This document shows, piece after piece, positions 41,514-50,392 of a stretch of 52,429 nucleotides of DNA. Every line of letters begins with the position of its first letter. Within the stretch, counting starts at the first letter, position 1. The stretch comes from JANLUX01 sp031366005 (GTDB taxonomy: Bacteria; Bacteroidota; Bacteroidia; AKYH767-A; OLB10), in the NCBI GenBank assembly GCA_031366005.1, contig JANLZB010000065.1, positions 1-52,429 of the forward strand, in the 5' to 3' direction. The translations under genes and the position numbers were made by a program. Below the pieces are notes generated by a model, which saw only the letters and a list, made by a program, of their open reading frames with translations, had not been told where the DNA came from and searched no databases.

Positions 41514-44156
41514 ATGTCCACTATTCAAGATCGTCCAGTAAAAGCCAAAGAAGATACTCCGCTGATGGTTCAGTACAATGCCATCAAAGCAAAGTATCCG
41601 GATGCGCTGTTACTTTTTCGTGTTGGAGATTTTTATGAAACCTTTAATGAGGATGCTGTTAAGACTTCAAAAATTTTAGGAATTGTTTTAACAAAACGCA
41701 GCAACGGCTCCGCATCAGAAATGGAGCTGGCCGGTTTTCCTTATCATTCATTGGATACTTATTTACCAAGATTAGTTCGTGCCGGAATGCGTGTGGCAAT
41801 CTGCGATCAGCTGGAAGATCCAAAGCTTGCAAAGAAAATAGTTAAGCGTGGTGTAACAGAAGTAGTAACTCCCGGTGTAGCATTCAGTGATAAAATCCTT
41901 GATCATAAATCAAATAATTTTCTCGCTGCTGTACACACTGCAAATAACACCACAGGCATTGCATTGATTGATGTAAGTACCGGTGAATTTTTTGTGACAC
42001 AAGGCACAGGTGAATATCCCGATAAAATTCTGCAGAGCTTTGATCCGAGCGAAATACTTTTATCCAAACCAACCATGCGCCTTTTTGAGCAGCAATATGG
42101 CAAGCGGTTTTATACTTATAGCATTGATGACTGGGTTTTTCAAAGCGCTTATGCAAACGATGTGTTGCTAAAACATTTTGATACGCTTTCGCTCAAAGGT
42201 TTTGGTATTGAAGAACTGGACTGCGGAATTATTGCAGCCGGTGCCATCATACATTACCTGCAGCAAACACAGCAGGATCGTTTGCAGCATATCAATCGCA
42301 TTGCACGAGTAGAGGAAGAACGGTATGTGTGGTTAGATAAATTCACTATCCGGAATCTTGAATTGATTCATTCTCCACATGAAAAAGCAAGAACACTTTT
42401 AGATGTATTAGACAAAACAGTTTCACCGATGGGTTCGCGCATGATGCGCAGGTGGATTATGTTGCCACTCAAAGAAAGATTACCGGTTGAAGAAAGACTC
42501 GAGATGGTGGAGTTTTTTACAAAGCATGATGAAACAGGTTTATTTATTTCACAACAACTAAAAATAATTGGCGATTTAGAAAGACTAACTTCTAAAATCT
42601 CCATTCGAAAAATTTCTCCACGTGAAGTGCAGCAATTAAAACGTGCGCTCACTGCTTTAGATCCTATTCGTTCTGCCTGTTTTAATAGTGGTAATCATGG
42701 ATTAAAAACAATTGCCGGACAATTTAATCTCTGCACTGAATTATTAAAACGTATTGAAACTTCCATACAGGACGATCCTCCGGCAATGATTAACAAAGGC
42801 GGAGTGATAAGAAAAGGAATTTCTGCTGAACTGGATGAGTTGCGTGAGATTGCCTACTCAGGAAAAGATTATTTGTTAAAGATTCAGCAGGAAGAAATTG
42901 AGAAAACAGGAATTGGTAATCTTAAAATCGCATTTAATAATGTGTATGGTTATTATATCGAAGTAACTAACTCACACAAGCATAAGGTTCCGGCTGATTG
43001 GATTCGCAAGCAAACCTTAACCAATGCTGAACGTTACATCACTGAAGAATTAAAACATTACGAAGAAAAAATTCTGGGTGCCGAAGAAAAAATCTTAGCG
43101 CTCGAAGAAAAATTATTTATGGAGTTGATTGCAGAGATGACTGAATACATTCCCTCTCTTCAATTAAATGCAAGCTTAATCGCACGTTTAGATTGTCTTT
43201 TATCTTTTTCAAAAGCAGCACTCGAATACAATTATGTAAAACCACATTTGAATGATGGTTTGGCAATAGACATTCGCAGCGGTCGTCATCCTGTTTTAGA
43301 AAGACAATTACCGCTTGGAGAATCATACATTGCCAATGATGTTTATCTTGATCAGGATAACCAGCAGATCATCATTATCACCGGACCAAACATGTCGGGT
43401 AAATCTGCATTGCTCCGGCAAACGGCATTAATTGTTTTGATGGCGCAAACAGGAAGTTTTGTTCCTGCAATTTCTGCAGAGATTGGAATGGTGGATAAAA
43501 TTTTTACACGTGTAGGTGCATCTGATAATATCTCTCAGGGAGAATCCACATTTATGGTGGAGATGAATGAAACGGCAAGCATCCTTAATAATATTTCTTC
43601 GCGAAGCTTAATCCTCTTAGATGAAATAGGAAGAGGAACCAGCACCTATGATGGTATTTCCATTGCATGGGCAATTGCAGAATATATTCATGAGCATCCT
43701 CAGGCGAAAGCAAAAACACTTTTCGCAACACATTATCATGAGCTGAATGAAATGAGCGCACAGTTTCCGCGCATCAAGAATTATAATATCGCCATAAAAG
43801 AAAGCGGCAATAAAATTCTTTTTTTACGAAAGCTGGTACCCGGTGGAAGCGAACACAGTTTTGGAATTCATGTTGCTAAAATGGCTGGCATGCCGGATTC
43901 TATCGTTCATCGCGCTAAAAAAATGTTAACCATTTTAGAAAAGGCACATAGCAATACAGAATTAATCCGCTCATCCAACATCACAGACCGGAATGAACAT
44001 TTGCAGTTAAGTTTTTTTCAATTGGATGATCCGCTGCTTGAGCAAATCCGTGATGAGATAATGCAGACTGATATTGAAACACTTACCCCTGTGGAAGCTT
44101 TGCTAAAGCTACATGAAATAAAAAAACTCATTGCAAAAGAGAAAGAGAAAAAATAA
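41514..44156 (+). CDS. mutS: DNA mismatch repair protein MutS
   Basis: Recognises base mismatches and small loops and starts repair with MutL. The 880-residue protein has the mismatch-wedging motif GDFYETF (Phe-x-Glu, about residues 39-45), the connector and clamp domains, Walker A GPNMSGKSALLRQ (about 623-635), DEIGRGTSTYDG (Walker B/signature) and the FATHYHEL helix. The C-terminus contains the short MutL/beta-clamp region. Length is typical of MutS1. It is followed at once by a heptamer array and tRNA genes. MutL is not in the window. Confidence 0.97.
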   Translation: MSTIQDRPVKAKEDTPLMVQYNAIKAKYPDALLLFRVGDFYETFNEDAVKTSKILGIVLTKRSNGSASEMELAGFPYHSLDTYLPRLVRAGMRVAICDQLEDPKLAKKIVKRGVTEVVTPGVAFSDKILDHKSNNFLAAVHTANNTTGIALIDVSTGEFFVTQGTGEYPDKILQSFDPSEILLSKPTMRLFEQQYGKRFYTYSIDDWVFQSAYANDVLLKHFDTLSLKGFGIEELDCGIIAAGAIIHYLQQTQQDRLQHINRIARVEEERYVWLDKFTIRNLELIHSPHEKARTLLDVLDKTVSPMGSRMMRRWIMLPLKERLPVEERLEMVEFFTKHDETGLFISQQLKIIGDLERLTSKISIRKISPREVQQLKRALTALDPIRSACFNSGNHGLKTIAGQFNLCTELLKRIETSIQDDPPAMINKGGVIRKGISAELDELREIAYSGKDYLLKIQQEEIEKTGIGNLKIAFNNVYGYYIEVTNSHKHKVPADWIRKQTLTNAERYITEELKHYEEKILGAEEKILALEEKLFMELIAEMTEYIPSLQLNASLIARLDCLLSFSKAALEYNYVKPHLNDGLAIDIRSGRHPVLERQLPLGESYIANDVYLDQDNQQIIIITGPNMSGKSALLRQTALIVLMAQTGSFVPAISAEIGMVDKIFTRVGASDNISQGESTFMVEMNETASILNNISSRSLILLDEIGRGTSTYDGISIAWAIAEYIHEHPQAKAKTLFATHYHELNEMSAQFPRIKNYNIAIKESGNKILFLRKLVPGGSEHSFGIHVAKMAGMPDSIVHRAKKMLTILEKAHSNTELIRSSNITDRNEHLQLSFFQLDDPLLEQIRDEIMQTDIETLTPVEALLKLHEIKKLIAKEKEKK

Positions 44157-44158
44157 TT

Positions 44159-44214
44159 TTGAGTTATGAGTTGTGAATTATGAGTTTTAAGTAATTCAAA
44201 ATTTAAAATTCAAC
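44159..44214. repeat. Heptamer array after mutS that reverses orientation
   Basis: Eight exact 7-bp steps: TTGAGTT, ATGAGTT, GTGAATT, ATGAGTT, TTAAGTA, ATTCAAA, ATTTAAA, ATTCAAC. The first four and last three are near reverse complements, so the array could fold on itself. It begins 2 bp after the mutS stop codon. Confidence 0.8.
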
Positions 44215-44222
44215 ATTTTATT

Positions 44223-44231
44223 TATATTTGC
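44223..44231 (+). promoter_or_regulatory. -7 promoter box of the tRNA locus
   Basis: TATATTTGC is a perfect TAnnTTTGC, about 58 bp before tRNA-Gly. Transcription would start near 44238, just at the partial tRNA copy. Confidence 0.5.
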
Positions 44232-44235
44232 CCCC

Positions 44236-44281
44236 GCATTAGCGAAGTAGCTCACCCCGATGTGTCGGGAGGTTGAGCAAA
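44236..44281 (+). other. Partial duplicate of the tRNA-Gly 5' region with a palindrome
   Basis: GCATTAGCGAAGTAGCTCA at 44236-44254 nearly repeats the sequence over the start of tRNA-Gly (GCAATAAGCGAAAGTAGCTCA, 44282-44302). It is followed by a hairpin, CCCCGATGTGTCGGG (44255-44269), where the rest of the D-arm should be. It cannot form a tRNA. It lies between the promoter and the true tRNA and would be in the precursor transcript. Confidence 0.55.
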
Positions 44282-44288
44282 GCAATAA

Positions 44289-44364
44289 GCGAAAGTAGCT
44301 CAGTTGGTAGAGCGCAACCTTGCCAAGGTTGAGGTCGCGAGTTCGAGACTCGTCTTTCGCTCCA
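44289..44364 (+). tRNA. tRNA-Gly (anticodon GCC)
   Basis: A complete cloverleaf: acceptor arms GCGAAAG / CTTTCGC, D-arm GCTC..GAGC, anticodon stem CAACC / GGTTG with loop TTGCCAA (anticodon GCC), T-arm GCGAG TTCGAGA CTCGT, discriminator T. CCA is encoded (44362-44364). It is followed by a terminator. Confidence 0.97.
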
Positions 44365-44370
44365 GTTAAA

Positions 44371-44393
44371 ACCCTCTCACTACCAGAGAGGGT
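44371..44393 (+). terminator. Terminator after tRNA-Gly
   Basis: ACCCTCTC / GAGAGGGT, an 8-bp stem with a 7-nt loop, followed by ATTTAATTT. Confidence 0.6.
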
Positions 44394-44407
44394 ATTTAAT
44401 TTGAGGG

Positions 44408-44456
44408 TTTGCAGTTTACGATTTACAATTAATATGCAACTGTAAACAGTAAACTG
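44408..44456. repeat. Heptamer array between the two tRNA genes that reverses orientation
   Basis: Seven exact 7-bp steps: TTTGCAG, TTTACGA, TTTACAA, TTAATAT, GCAACTG, TAAACAG, TAAACTG. The first three units are roughly reverse complements of the last three, so the array is a heptad-built inverted repeat. It ends 4 bp before tRNA-Leu. Confidence 0.75.
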
Positions 44457-44460
44457 AACT

Positions 44461-44545
44461 GCCCGGGTGGTGGAATTGGTAGACACGCAGGACTTAAAAT
44501 CCTGTGACCTCAACAGTCGTACGAGTTCGATTCTCGTCCCGGGTA
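44461..44545 (+). tRNA. tRNA-Leu (anticodon TAA)
   Basis: A class II tRNA of 85 nt: acceptor GCCCGGG / CCCGGGT, D-loop TGGTAGACA, anticodon stem CAGGA / TCCTG with loop CTTAAAA (anticodon TAA), a long variable arm (TGACCTCAACAGTCGT) and T-arm ACGAG TTCGATT CTCGT. CCA is not encoded, unlike the neighbouring tRNA-Gly. Confidence 0.97.
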
Positions 44546-44547
44546 CT

Positions 44548-44577
44548 AAAAACCTCTCAGTCCATTGAGAGGTTTTT
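44548..44577 (+). terminator. Terminator after tRNA-Leu
   Basis: AAAAACCTCTCA / TGAGAGGTTTTT, a 12-bp perfect stem with a 6-nt loop, 2 bp after the tRNA. Confidence 0.85.
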
Positions 44578-44670
44578 CTGTTTTAAGTAAATAATATTTC
44601 CTGTAAAACATCTCCTACTCCCCCTTGAATCTTAACACTTAATTTTGTTGAAAGGTTTTTTAAAAAAGAT

Positions 44671-45582
44671 ATGTCTGAAAAAATAAAATCAATAAAAAAA
44701 TATTCGTTTCAGTTTGGTCAGCGCTCATTTGGTAATTGGGCTGATGTGGAAGATGAACCTGTGTTATCATCCGTTACTCAATATGATGAACAGGGACATC
44801 TGTTTGAAGAAATAAAATATAATTCTGATGGGGAAATAGAAGAACGTCATCATTATAAATATGATAATGCCGGTCGGGTGGTTGAATATAAAATGGAAAT
44901 GCCATTGGATGAAGTGGAAGAATCCACACGAACAACCAGGAATGAAAAAGGTTTTGCAACCTGTATTCAAAAATTTTATGGTGATGATGGTGGTGAGAAA
45001 AGAGACTTTATTTACAATAACCTTGACGAAGTAGAATCAATTTCACATTATGATGAAGAAGGCGTGTTGGAGCAGAAAGAAGTTTTATCTTACGATGATA
45101 AAAAACGACTTGTGAAACGGGAAGTATACGATGAAAATAATTCTCTTAATAAAGTTACAACTTTCCTTTATGGAGATAATGATCAGCCCGTAGAACAAAA
45201 CGAATTTGATTCAAAAAATAATTTGTTAAGCAAGGTTGCATTTACTTATGATGATCATGGCAATGAAATAAAAGTTTTGCAAACCAATGAAAAAGGTGAA
45301 AAGACTACTGTGATAATTACACAATACGATGACCTGCACCGTCCTGTTCACAGAAAGTCCTCCGGTTTTTATACACGTATAACACAATATGCTTACGATG
45401 AAAAAGGAAATCTCACTGAAGAATCTTTGAGTGATGAAAACGGGATGATCATCACACGCAGCTTACATGATTATGATGAAAACAATCGTTTGGCTGCTGA
45501 TGCATATTATGAAACTGATCTCACACGCGCTGGTCGCGACACAAGTTTAGGCAGCAGATATGAATATGAATTTTACACATAA
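44671..45582 (+). CDS. YD-repeat (RHS-like) protein without signal peptide
   Basis: A 303-residue acidic protein made almost wholly of RHS/YD-type repeats of about 20 residues: TQYDEQGHLFEEIKYNSDGEIEE, YKYDNAGRVVEY, LSYDDKKRLVKREVYDENN, FTYDDHGNEIKV, YAYDEKGNLTEES, HDYDENNRLAADAYY. YD repeats usually form the shell of large RHS toxins or teneurin-like surface proteins. Here there is no signal peptide, no toxin tip and no RHS core motif, so it is a short stand-alone array, possibly cytoplasmic. Function is unknown. It lies 60 bp upstream of the UbiD-family gene and could be transcribed with it, although a heptamer array lies between. Confidence 0.75.
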   Translation: MSEKIKSIKKYSFQFGQRSFGNWADVEDEPVLSSVTQYDEQGHLFEEIKYNSDGEIEERHHYKYDNAGRVVEYKMEMPLDEVEESTRTTRNEKGFATCIQKFYGDDGGEKRDFIYNNLDEVESISHYDEEGVLEQKEVLSYDDKKRLVKREVYDENNSLNKVTTFLYGDNDQPVEQNEFDSKNNLLSKVAFTYDDHGNEIKVLQTNEKGEKTTVIITQYDDLHRPVHRKSSGFYTRITQYAYDEKGNLTEESLSDENGMIITRSLHDYDENNRLAADAYYETDLTRAGRDTSLGSRYEYEFYT

Positions 45583-45605
45583 TTTTATTTTGTCATGTCG
45601 ACAAC

Positions 45606-45640
45606 ATCTATAATTTAAAATCTATAATCTAAAATCCCAA
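45606..45640. repeat. Heptamer array directly ahead of the UbiD-family start codon
   Basis: Five exact 7-bp steps: ATCTATA, ATTTAAA, ATCTATA, ATCTAAA, ATCCCAA. The GTG start codon follows after AAA. Similar AATC-containing heptads precede the mutase start at 197-231. Confidence 0.8.
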
Positions 45641-45643
45641 AAA

Positions 45644-47566
45644 GTGTCATACAAAAATCTCCAACACTTTATTCAGACCTTAGAAGAACGTGGAGAATTA
45701 GTGCGAATCACAGAGCGTGTAAATCCTCATCTGGAAATCGCAGAAATCACTGATCGCATTTCAAAACAATATGGTCCTGCTTTATTATTTGAAAATAACG
45801 GTTATGATTTTCCCGTGCTTATCAATTCGATGGGAACTGAAAGAAGAATGGCGCTTGCACTTGGTGTTGAACGTCTGGATGATGTTGCTCATGACATTGA
45901 AAAATTATTTAAGTCATTAACCGCGCCTAAAAATAATTTTCTCGATAAATTAAAAATGCTTCCTCAATTGGGAGAGATTGCTTCATGGATGCCAAAGGTG
46001 ATTAGTGGCAAAGGGGAATGTCAGCAGGTCATTATGCAAAATCCTGATGTTACTAAACTTCCTGTTTTAAAATGCTGGCCCGAAGATGGCGGTCCATTCA
46101 TCACACTGCCTGTTATTCAAACACGTGATCCTTTAACAGGAATCCGTAACGTGGGCTTGTACCGCATGCAGATTTTTGACAAAACATTAACCGCTATGCA
46201 CTGGCACCGACATAAAGTTTCTGCACGCCATTTTAACGAATACAAAAAACTAAAACAACGCATGCCTGTGGTTTTAAGTATTGGTGGCGATCCTGTTTAT
46301 TCTTATGCTGCAACCGCACCATTGCCTGATGGGGTAGATGAATTTATGTTAGCAGGGTTTCTTCGTAAGAAAAGAGTAGAACTTGTTCAATGTTTAACCC
46401 AAGACATGCAGGTTCCTGCAGATGCTGATATTATTATTGAAGGGTATATTGATCCTGAAGAAGAATTTATTTTAGAAGGACCTTTTGGAGATCACACCGG
46501 TTACTACTCACTCGCTGATTATTATCCGCGTTTTCATATCACTGCAATAACACATCGCAGGGATGCAGTTTACATGGCAACAATAGTAGGTATTCCTCCG
46601 CAGGAAGATGCATGGATTGGTAAAGCAACGGAACGCATTTTTCTTGCTCCCATAAAAATGACCATGGTTCCTGAAATTGTGGATATGGTGTTACCTATAG
46701 AAGGTGTGTTTCATAATCTCGTTATTGTAAAAATTAAAAAAGATTATCCCGGTCAGGCATTAAAGGTGATGAACTCATTGTGGGGTGCAGGACAAATGAT
46801 GTTTACTAAAATGATGATCATTGTGGATGAGGATGTAAATATTCATGATCAATATGAAGTTGCAAAATACATTTCAGAAAATGTGGATGTGAGTACTGAC
46901 ATCATTTTTACGCAAGGTCCAACAGATGTATTGGATCACAGTTGTTCACGAATGGCATTTGGTGGTAAGATGGGAATTGATGCCACTAAAAAACTGGAAG
47001 AAGAACGTGAACCTGGTTACAGTCATATAAAAATTGTTGTTGATGATTTAAAATCCCTCATTTCAGAAATCGCAAATGAAATCAAAAACCATCCGGCAAT
47101 TGCTACAGTAAACACGAGGTTACTCGCTTCAGGAATTCCTTTGGCGTTTATTGCGATCAACAAAACAAAACCAAATGAAGTTAAAGAAATTGCCGGTCAG
47201 CTTTTCGCTTCAACAGCATTTAATAAAGTTAAAGCGATGATTTTTCTTGATCACAACATGGACATTTCTGATATCGCTGATGCAGTGTGGCGTTTTTCAA
47301 ATAATGTTGATCCACGCAGGGATCATATTATTATTCCTGCAAGAAATAGCGAAGAATTCAACCATATTGTATTTGATGGCACGCGAAAAACAAAAGAGCT
47401 GGATGGGTTTGATCGCGAATGGCCTAACATTCTTGCATCTGATGAAGCCACTATTAAAAGTGTAGATGCAATGTGGGATCGCCTTGGACTTGGAAAATTT
47501 ATTCCTTCACCGTCTTCAAAATACAGAACTCAATTGTATAAAGGTGGCGCTGTGGCAGAGGAATAA
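45644..47566 (+). CDS. UbiD-family prenylated-FMN-dependent decarboxylase
   Basis: A 640-residue decarboxylase of the UbiD family. In bacteria lacking ubiquinone, large UbiD proteins usually serve menaquinone synthesis (4-hydroxybenzoate-like or futalosine-pathway aromatic acids). The conserved EGPFGDHTGYYS (about residues 277-288), with catalytic Glu, the NVGLYRMQIFD and GQALKVMNSLWGAGQMM segments, and the metal/prFMN region are intact. The start is GTG at 45644; no in-frame ATG lies close. The flavin prenyltransferase UbiX, needed to supply the cofactor, is not in the window. The actual substrate is inference. Confidence 0.9.
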   Translation: MSYKNLQHFIQTLEERGELVRITERVNPHLEIAEITDRISKQYGPALLFENNGYDFPVLINSMGTERRMALALGVERLDDVAHDIEKLFKSLTAPKNNFLDKLKMLPQLGEIASWMPKVISGKGECQQVIMQNPDVTKLPVLKCWPEDGGPFITLPVIQTRDPLTGIRNVGLYRMQIFDKTLTAMHWHRHKVSARHFNEYKKLKQRMPVVLSIGGDPVYSYAATAPLPDGVDEFMLAGFLRKKRVELVQCLTQDMQVPADADIIIEGYIDPEEEFILEGPFGDHTGYYSLADYYPRFHITAITHRRDAVYMATIVGIPPQEDAWIGKATERIFLAPIKMTMVPEIVDMVLPIEGVFHNLVIVKIKKDYPGQALKVMNSLWGAGQMMFTKMMIIVDEDVNIHDQYEVAKYISENVDVSTDIIFTQGPTDVLDHSCSRMAFGGKMGIDATKKLEEEREPGYSHIKIVVDDLKSLISEIANEIKNHPAIATVNTRLLASGIPLAFIAINKTKPNEVKEIAGQLFASTAFNKVKAMIFLDHNMDISDIADAVWRFSNNVDPRRDHIIIPARNSEEFNHIVFDGTRKTKELDGFDREWPNILASDEATIKSVDAMWDRLGLGKFIPSPSSKYRTQLYKGGAVAEE

Positions 47567-47683
47567 TTTGCTATTACCCATATTGTCTGCACAATAGATG
47601 CTGTAAGATTTTTTGCATTTTAGTATATGTTTTCAACACTTCTGGTATGTTTGTAGAAAGTGATATAGTGCATTTATTGCATT

Positions 47684-50365
47684 ATGTACACAGAACTAAA
47701 TAGCAATTTAAAAGTAAAATTATCCTGGTTAATTGCATTTGCTATGATCACCAATTTTGCATTTGCTACTACCTACTATTCACGCACAACTGGAGGAAAC
47801 TGGAATAGTAATTCTACCTGGTCCACAATTTCCTTTGGCAATTCAACTAATACCGGAACTTATCCGCAAGCTGGTGATTTGGTTTACATCGGAAACGGTT
47901 ATACAGTTTATCTTAACATTTCTTCTACTGTATCAGGAATAACAGTTGGTCAAGGGACTTCAGGAATATTGGAAATTTTAGATGCCGGAACATTTACACT
48001 TACCATTGCCGGAAGTTTAACAGTAAATAATGGCGCAAAAATTTGGTACAACGGAAATAATTCACGCATGCAAAAACTCTTTGTAAGCGGAGATATTACA
48101 AATAATGGAACAATAGATTTTTTTTCGGATGCTAATGATGTTTGCAATATTATTTTTAACAGTTCAATCAACAGCATGGTGACTGGAAATGGCACCTATA
48201 ATCTTAATACTGTTAGCTTAGTTAAAACGAGTTCATCTTATTTGCTCGATGTACAAAGCAATGCGTTTGAAAATGGAATAAAAACGCTCGTACTAACTGA
48301 TGGAAGATTTATCCATAACAACACAGGTTTATATAGTGTTAATCCGACAGCATCCACTTATTTTCAAATTGATCCGGATGTAATTATAGATGTGCCGCAA
48401 GGTAGCCTTGCATTATCTCCGAATCAAAACCATGTTTATCTGCAGGGTTCTTTAATAGTGGATGGTGGAACTGTTTATATAGCCTCCTCTGCAGGAAATA
48501 ACGGAATGAGGACTGAACAGATTGGAAGTACAATTCCTTATTTAGAAGTTTCTGCAGGAAGTTTGATTGTTTACGGTGGAATATCTTATGCATCTTCAGC
48601 AGGCAGTGATCCGTTCAGTTTTAAAATGACAGGTGGAACAATTTTGCTTAATTGTGGTTCTAACGGTACTTCCGTTGAACCATTTTTTATTCCTGATGTA
48701 AGTGCGAGCTCATTTGAAATGAGTGGTGGGACGATTACTATACAATCCTCTTCCTATGGAGGACCCAGCACCACTGATTTTTCAATATGCGGAGTAAATG
48801 GAACTGTAAACACAACAGGTGGAACAATTCAATTTGGTAATTCTCTAACAACTAGTGGTGATATATTTACATTTAAACCATGTGTAAATGCTGTGCAACC
48901 TAATTTTAAAGTTACGGGTGATCCAGGTGCCTCAATCACTTTATGCGTAACACAAACTTCAACACTTAGTTTTAGATTATTAAGCCTTTATATAGACGCA
49001 GGAAAAACATTTGACATACGTTCACTTAACGGAAGTTCAGGTGACAGCAAGACAATGACTATTACTTCAACTTATGATGGCACTAATGCTTTCTATAATG
49101 ACGGAACATTTATCCAGAGAACAAGTACAGTAATGTTATCAGGTACTTTACCGCAAAAAATTTCAGGCAGCAATCAACCCACATTTTTTAATTTCACTAT
49201 GAATAACATGTCAGGTGCTTCACTCGGGATAAGGTTGGATGTTTCAAACCAACTATCAATGACCAAAGGCGTGTTGAATACCTCATCAACATATATATTA
49301 TCATGTCTTGCAAACTGCACAAGCAATATTGGTTCATCAACATCTTATGTCAACGGCCCAATGATTAACACAGTTGCATCATCATCTTCCACAACTAAAA
49401 ATTTTCCAATTGGAAAAAGCGGAGCATACCGGTCTATTATTTTAACAGTTCAGCATTCGTCATCGTCATCTGTTACTTATGAAGCGAATGTTATTAACAG
49501 TTCTTCCCAGGCATTGAATTATTCATTTCCATCCACATTATCAAAAGTTTCAATGGCAAGATATTATACTATCAACCGCCAAAATGTTTCTAATTTTACC
49601 AATGCAACGATTACACTCGCTTATGGTGCTGATGATGGTGTTACTGATTACACCAACCTTCGTGTTGCACGTGATAATGGATCTTCGGCTTGGTTGAATT
49701 CAGGTGGAGTTGGAACTGCCAATGGTTCAGGTGCAATAACTTCCAGTTCATTTACGAGCTTCAATCTCATTTTTACACTCGCAAATTCAACCACAGGCAC
49801 TAATCCACTCCCTGTCGAATTAATTGATTTTGGAGCTAAAGCGGAGAACAAAAAAGTAATGCTCAACTGGTCAACAGCGAGCGAGAAAAACAGCGATTAT
49901 TTTGAAGTAGAAAAAAGTATTGATCTTATTAATTACACTTTAGTATGTCATCTTAAAGCAGCGGGCAACAGTACTATCATTTTGAATTATGAATCGTATG
50001 ATAATTATCCATCACCACAAACAAATTATTATCGTCTTAAACAGGTTGACTTTGACGGAGCGATAAGTTATTCAGATGTGAGAGCAGTTGAGTTATATGA
50101 GCCTGCTGATAACCTGATAAAAATTTTTCCGAATCCTGCTACCACTACCATCCATTTAAATACTTCACAGGAAAATTTTGATTTAAATACATTGCATATT
50201 TATGATATGAATGGAAAAAAAATAGATTTTAATCTAATTGACTTTTCAAATGGATTTGCACACATACAATTAAATAGTCACGTTTCCAATGGTATTTATA
50301 AAGTGGTGCTTCAAACTCCGCAGCATCTATGGCAAGATACCGTTATTGTGAATGCAGAGAATTAA
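47684..50365 (+). CDS. T9SS-secreted beta-rich surface protein
   Basis: An 893-residue exported protein. The signal peptide is preceded by a polar stretch (hydrophobic residues 14-29, ending FAFA). The mature start TTYYSRTTGGNWNSNSTWST is typical of Bacteroidota beta-helix surface proteins. Residues 60-700 are rich in G, S, T and N with repeated short strands (GSLTVNNGAKIWY, SGGTITIQSSS), suggesting a beta-helix. A linker module, LPVELIDFGAKA...WSTASEKNSDYF (about 705-740), is shared with the 1806-residue protein at 31686. The T9SS domain is KIFPNPATTTIHL near 810 to the end. It is probably surface-displayed; ligand unknown. Confidence 0.87.
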   Translation: MYTELNSNLKVKLSWLIAFAMITNFAFATTYYSRTTGGNWNSNSTWSTISFGNSTNTGTYPQAGDLVYIGNGYTVYLNISSTVSGITVGQGTSGILEILDAGTFTLTIAGSLTVNNGAKIWYNGNNSRMQKLFVSGDITNNGTIDFFSDANDVCNIIFNSSINSMVTGNGTYNLNTVSLVKTSSSYLLDVQSNAFENGIKTLVLTDGRFIHNNTGLYSVNPTASTYFQIDPDVIIDVPQGSLALSPNQNHVYLQGSLIVDGGTVYIASSAGNNGMRTEQIGSTIPYLEVSAGSLIVYGGISYASSAGSDPFSFKMTGGTILLNCGSNGTSVEPFFIPDVSASSFEMSGGTITIQSSSYGGPSTTDFSICGVNGTVNTTGGTIQFGNSLTTSGDIFTFKPCVNAVQPNFKVTGDPGASITLCVTQTSTLSFRLLSLYIDAGKTFDIRSLNGSSGDSKTMTITSTYDGTNAFYNDGTFIQRTSTVMLSGTLPQKISGSNQPTFFNFTMNNMSGASLGIRLDVSNQLSMTKGVLNTSSTYILSCLANCTSNIGSSTSYVNGPMINTVASSSSTTKNFPIGKSGAYRSIILTVQHSSSSSVTYEANVINSSSQALNYSFPSTLSKVSMARYYTINRQNVSNFTNATITLAYGADDGVTDYTNLRVARDNGSSAWLNSGGVGTANGSGAITSSSFTSFNLIFTLANSTTGTNPLPVELIDFGAKAENKKVMLNWSTASEKNSDYFEVEKSIDLINYTLVCHLKAAGNSTIILNYESYDNYPSPQTNYYRLKQVDFDGAISYSDVRAVELYEPADNLIKIFPNPATTTIHLNTSQENFDLNTLHIYDMNGKKIDFNLIDFSNGFAHIQLNSHVSNGIYKVVLQTPQHLWQDTVIVNAEN

Positions 50366-50392
50366 CGAATTTTGCGCATCAATTTTCAAAAG

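Noticed and set aside
44408..44456. Repeats between the tRNAs considered as a CRISPR array
   Set aside because: Units are 7 bp with no spacers, no 24-40 bp repeat, and no cas genes in the window. The same holds for the arrays at 37172, 37831 and 50898.
44196..44513. 105-codon minus-strand open frame across the tRNAs
   Set aside because: It is antisense to two clear tRNA genes and repeat arrays and has no promoter or family features.
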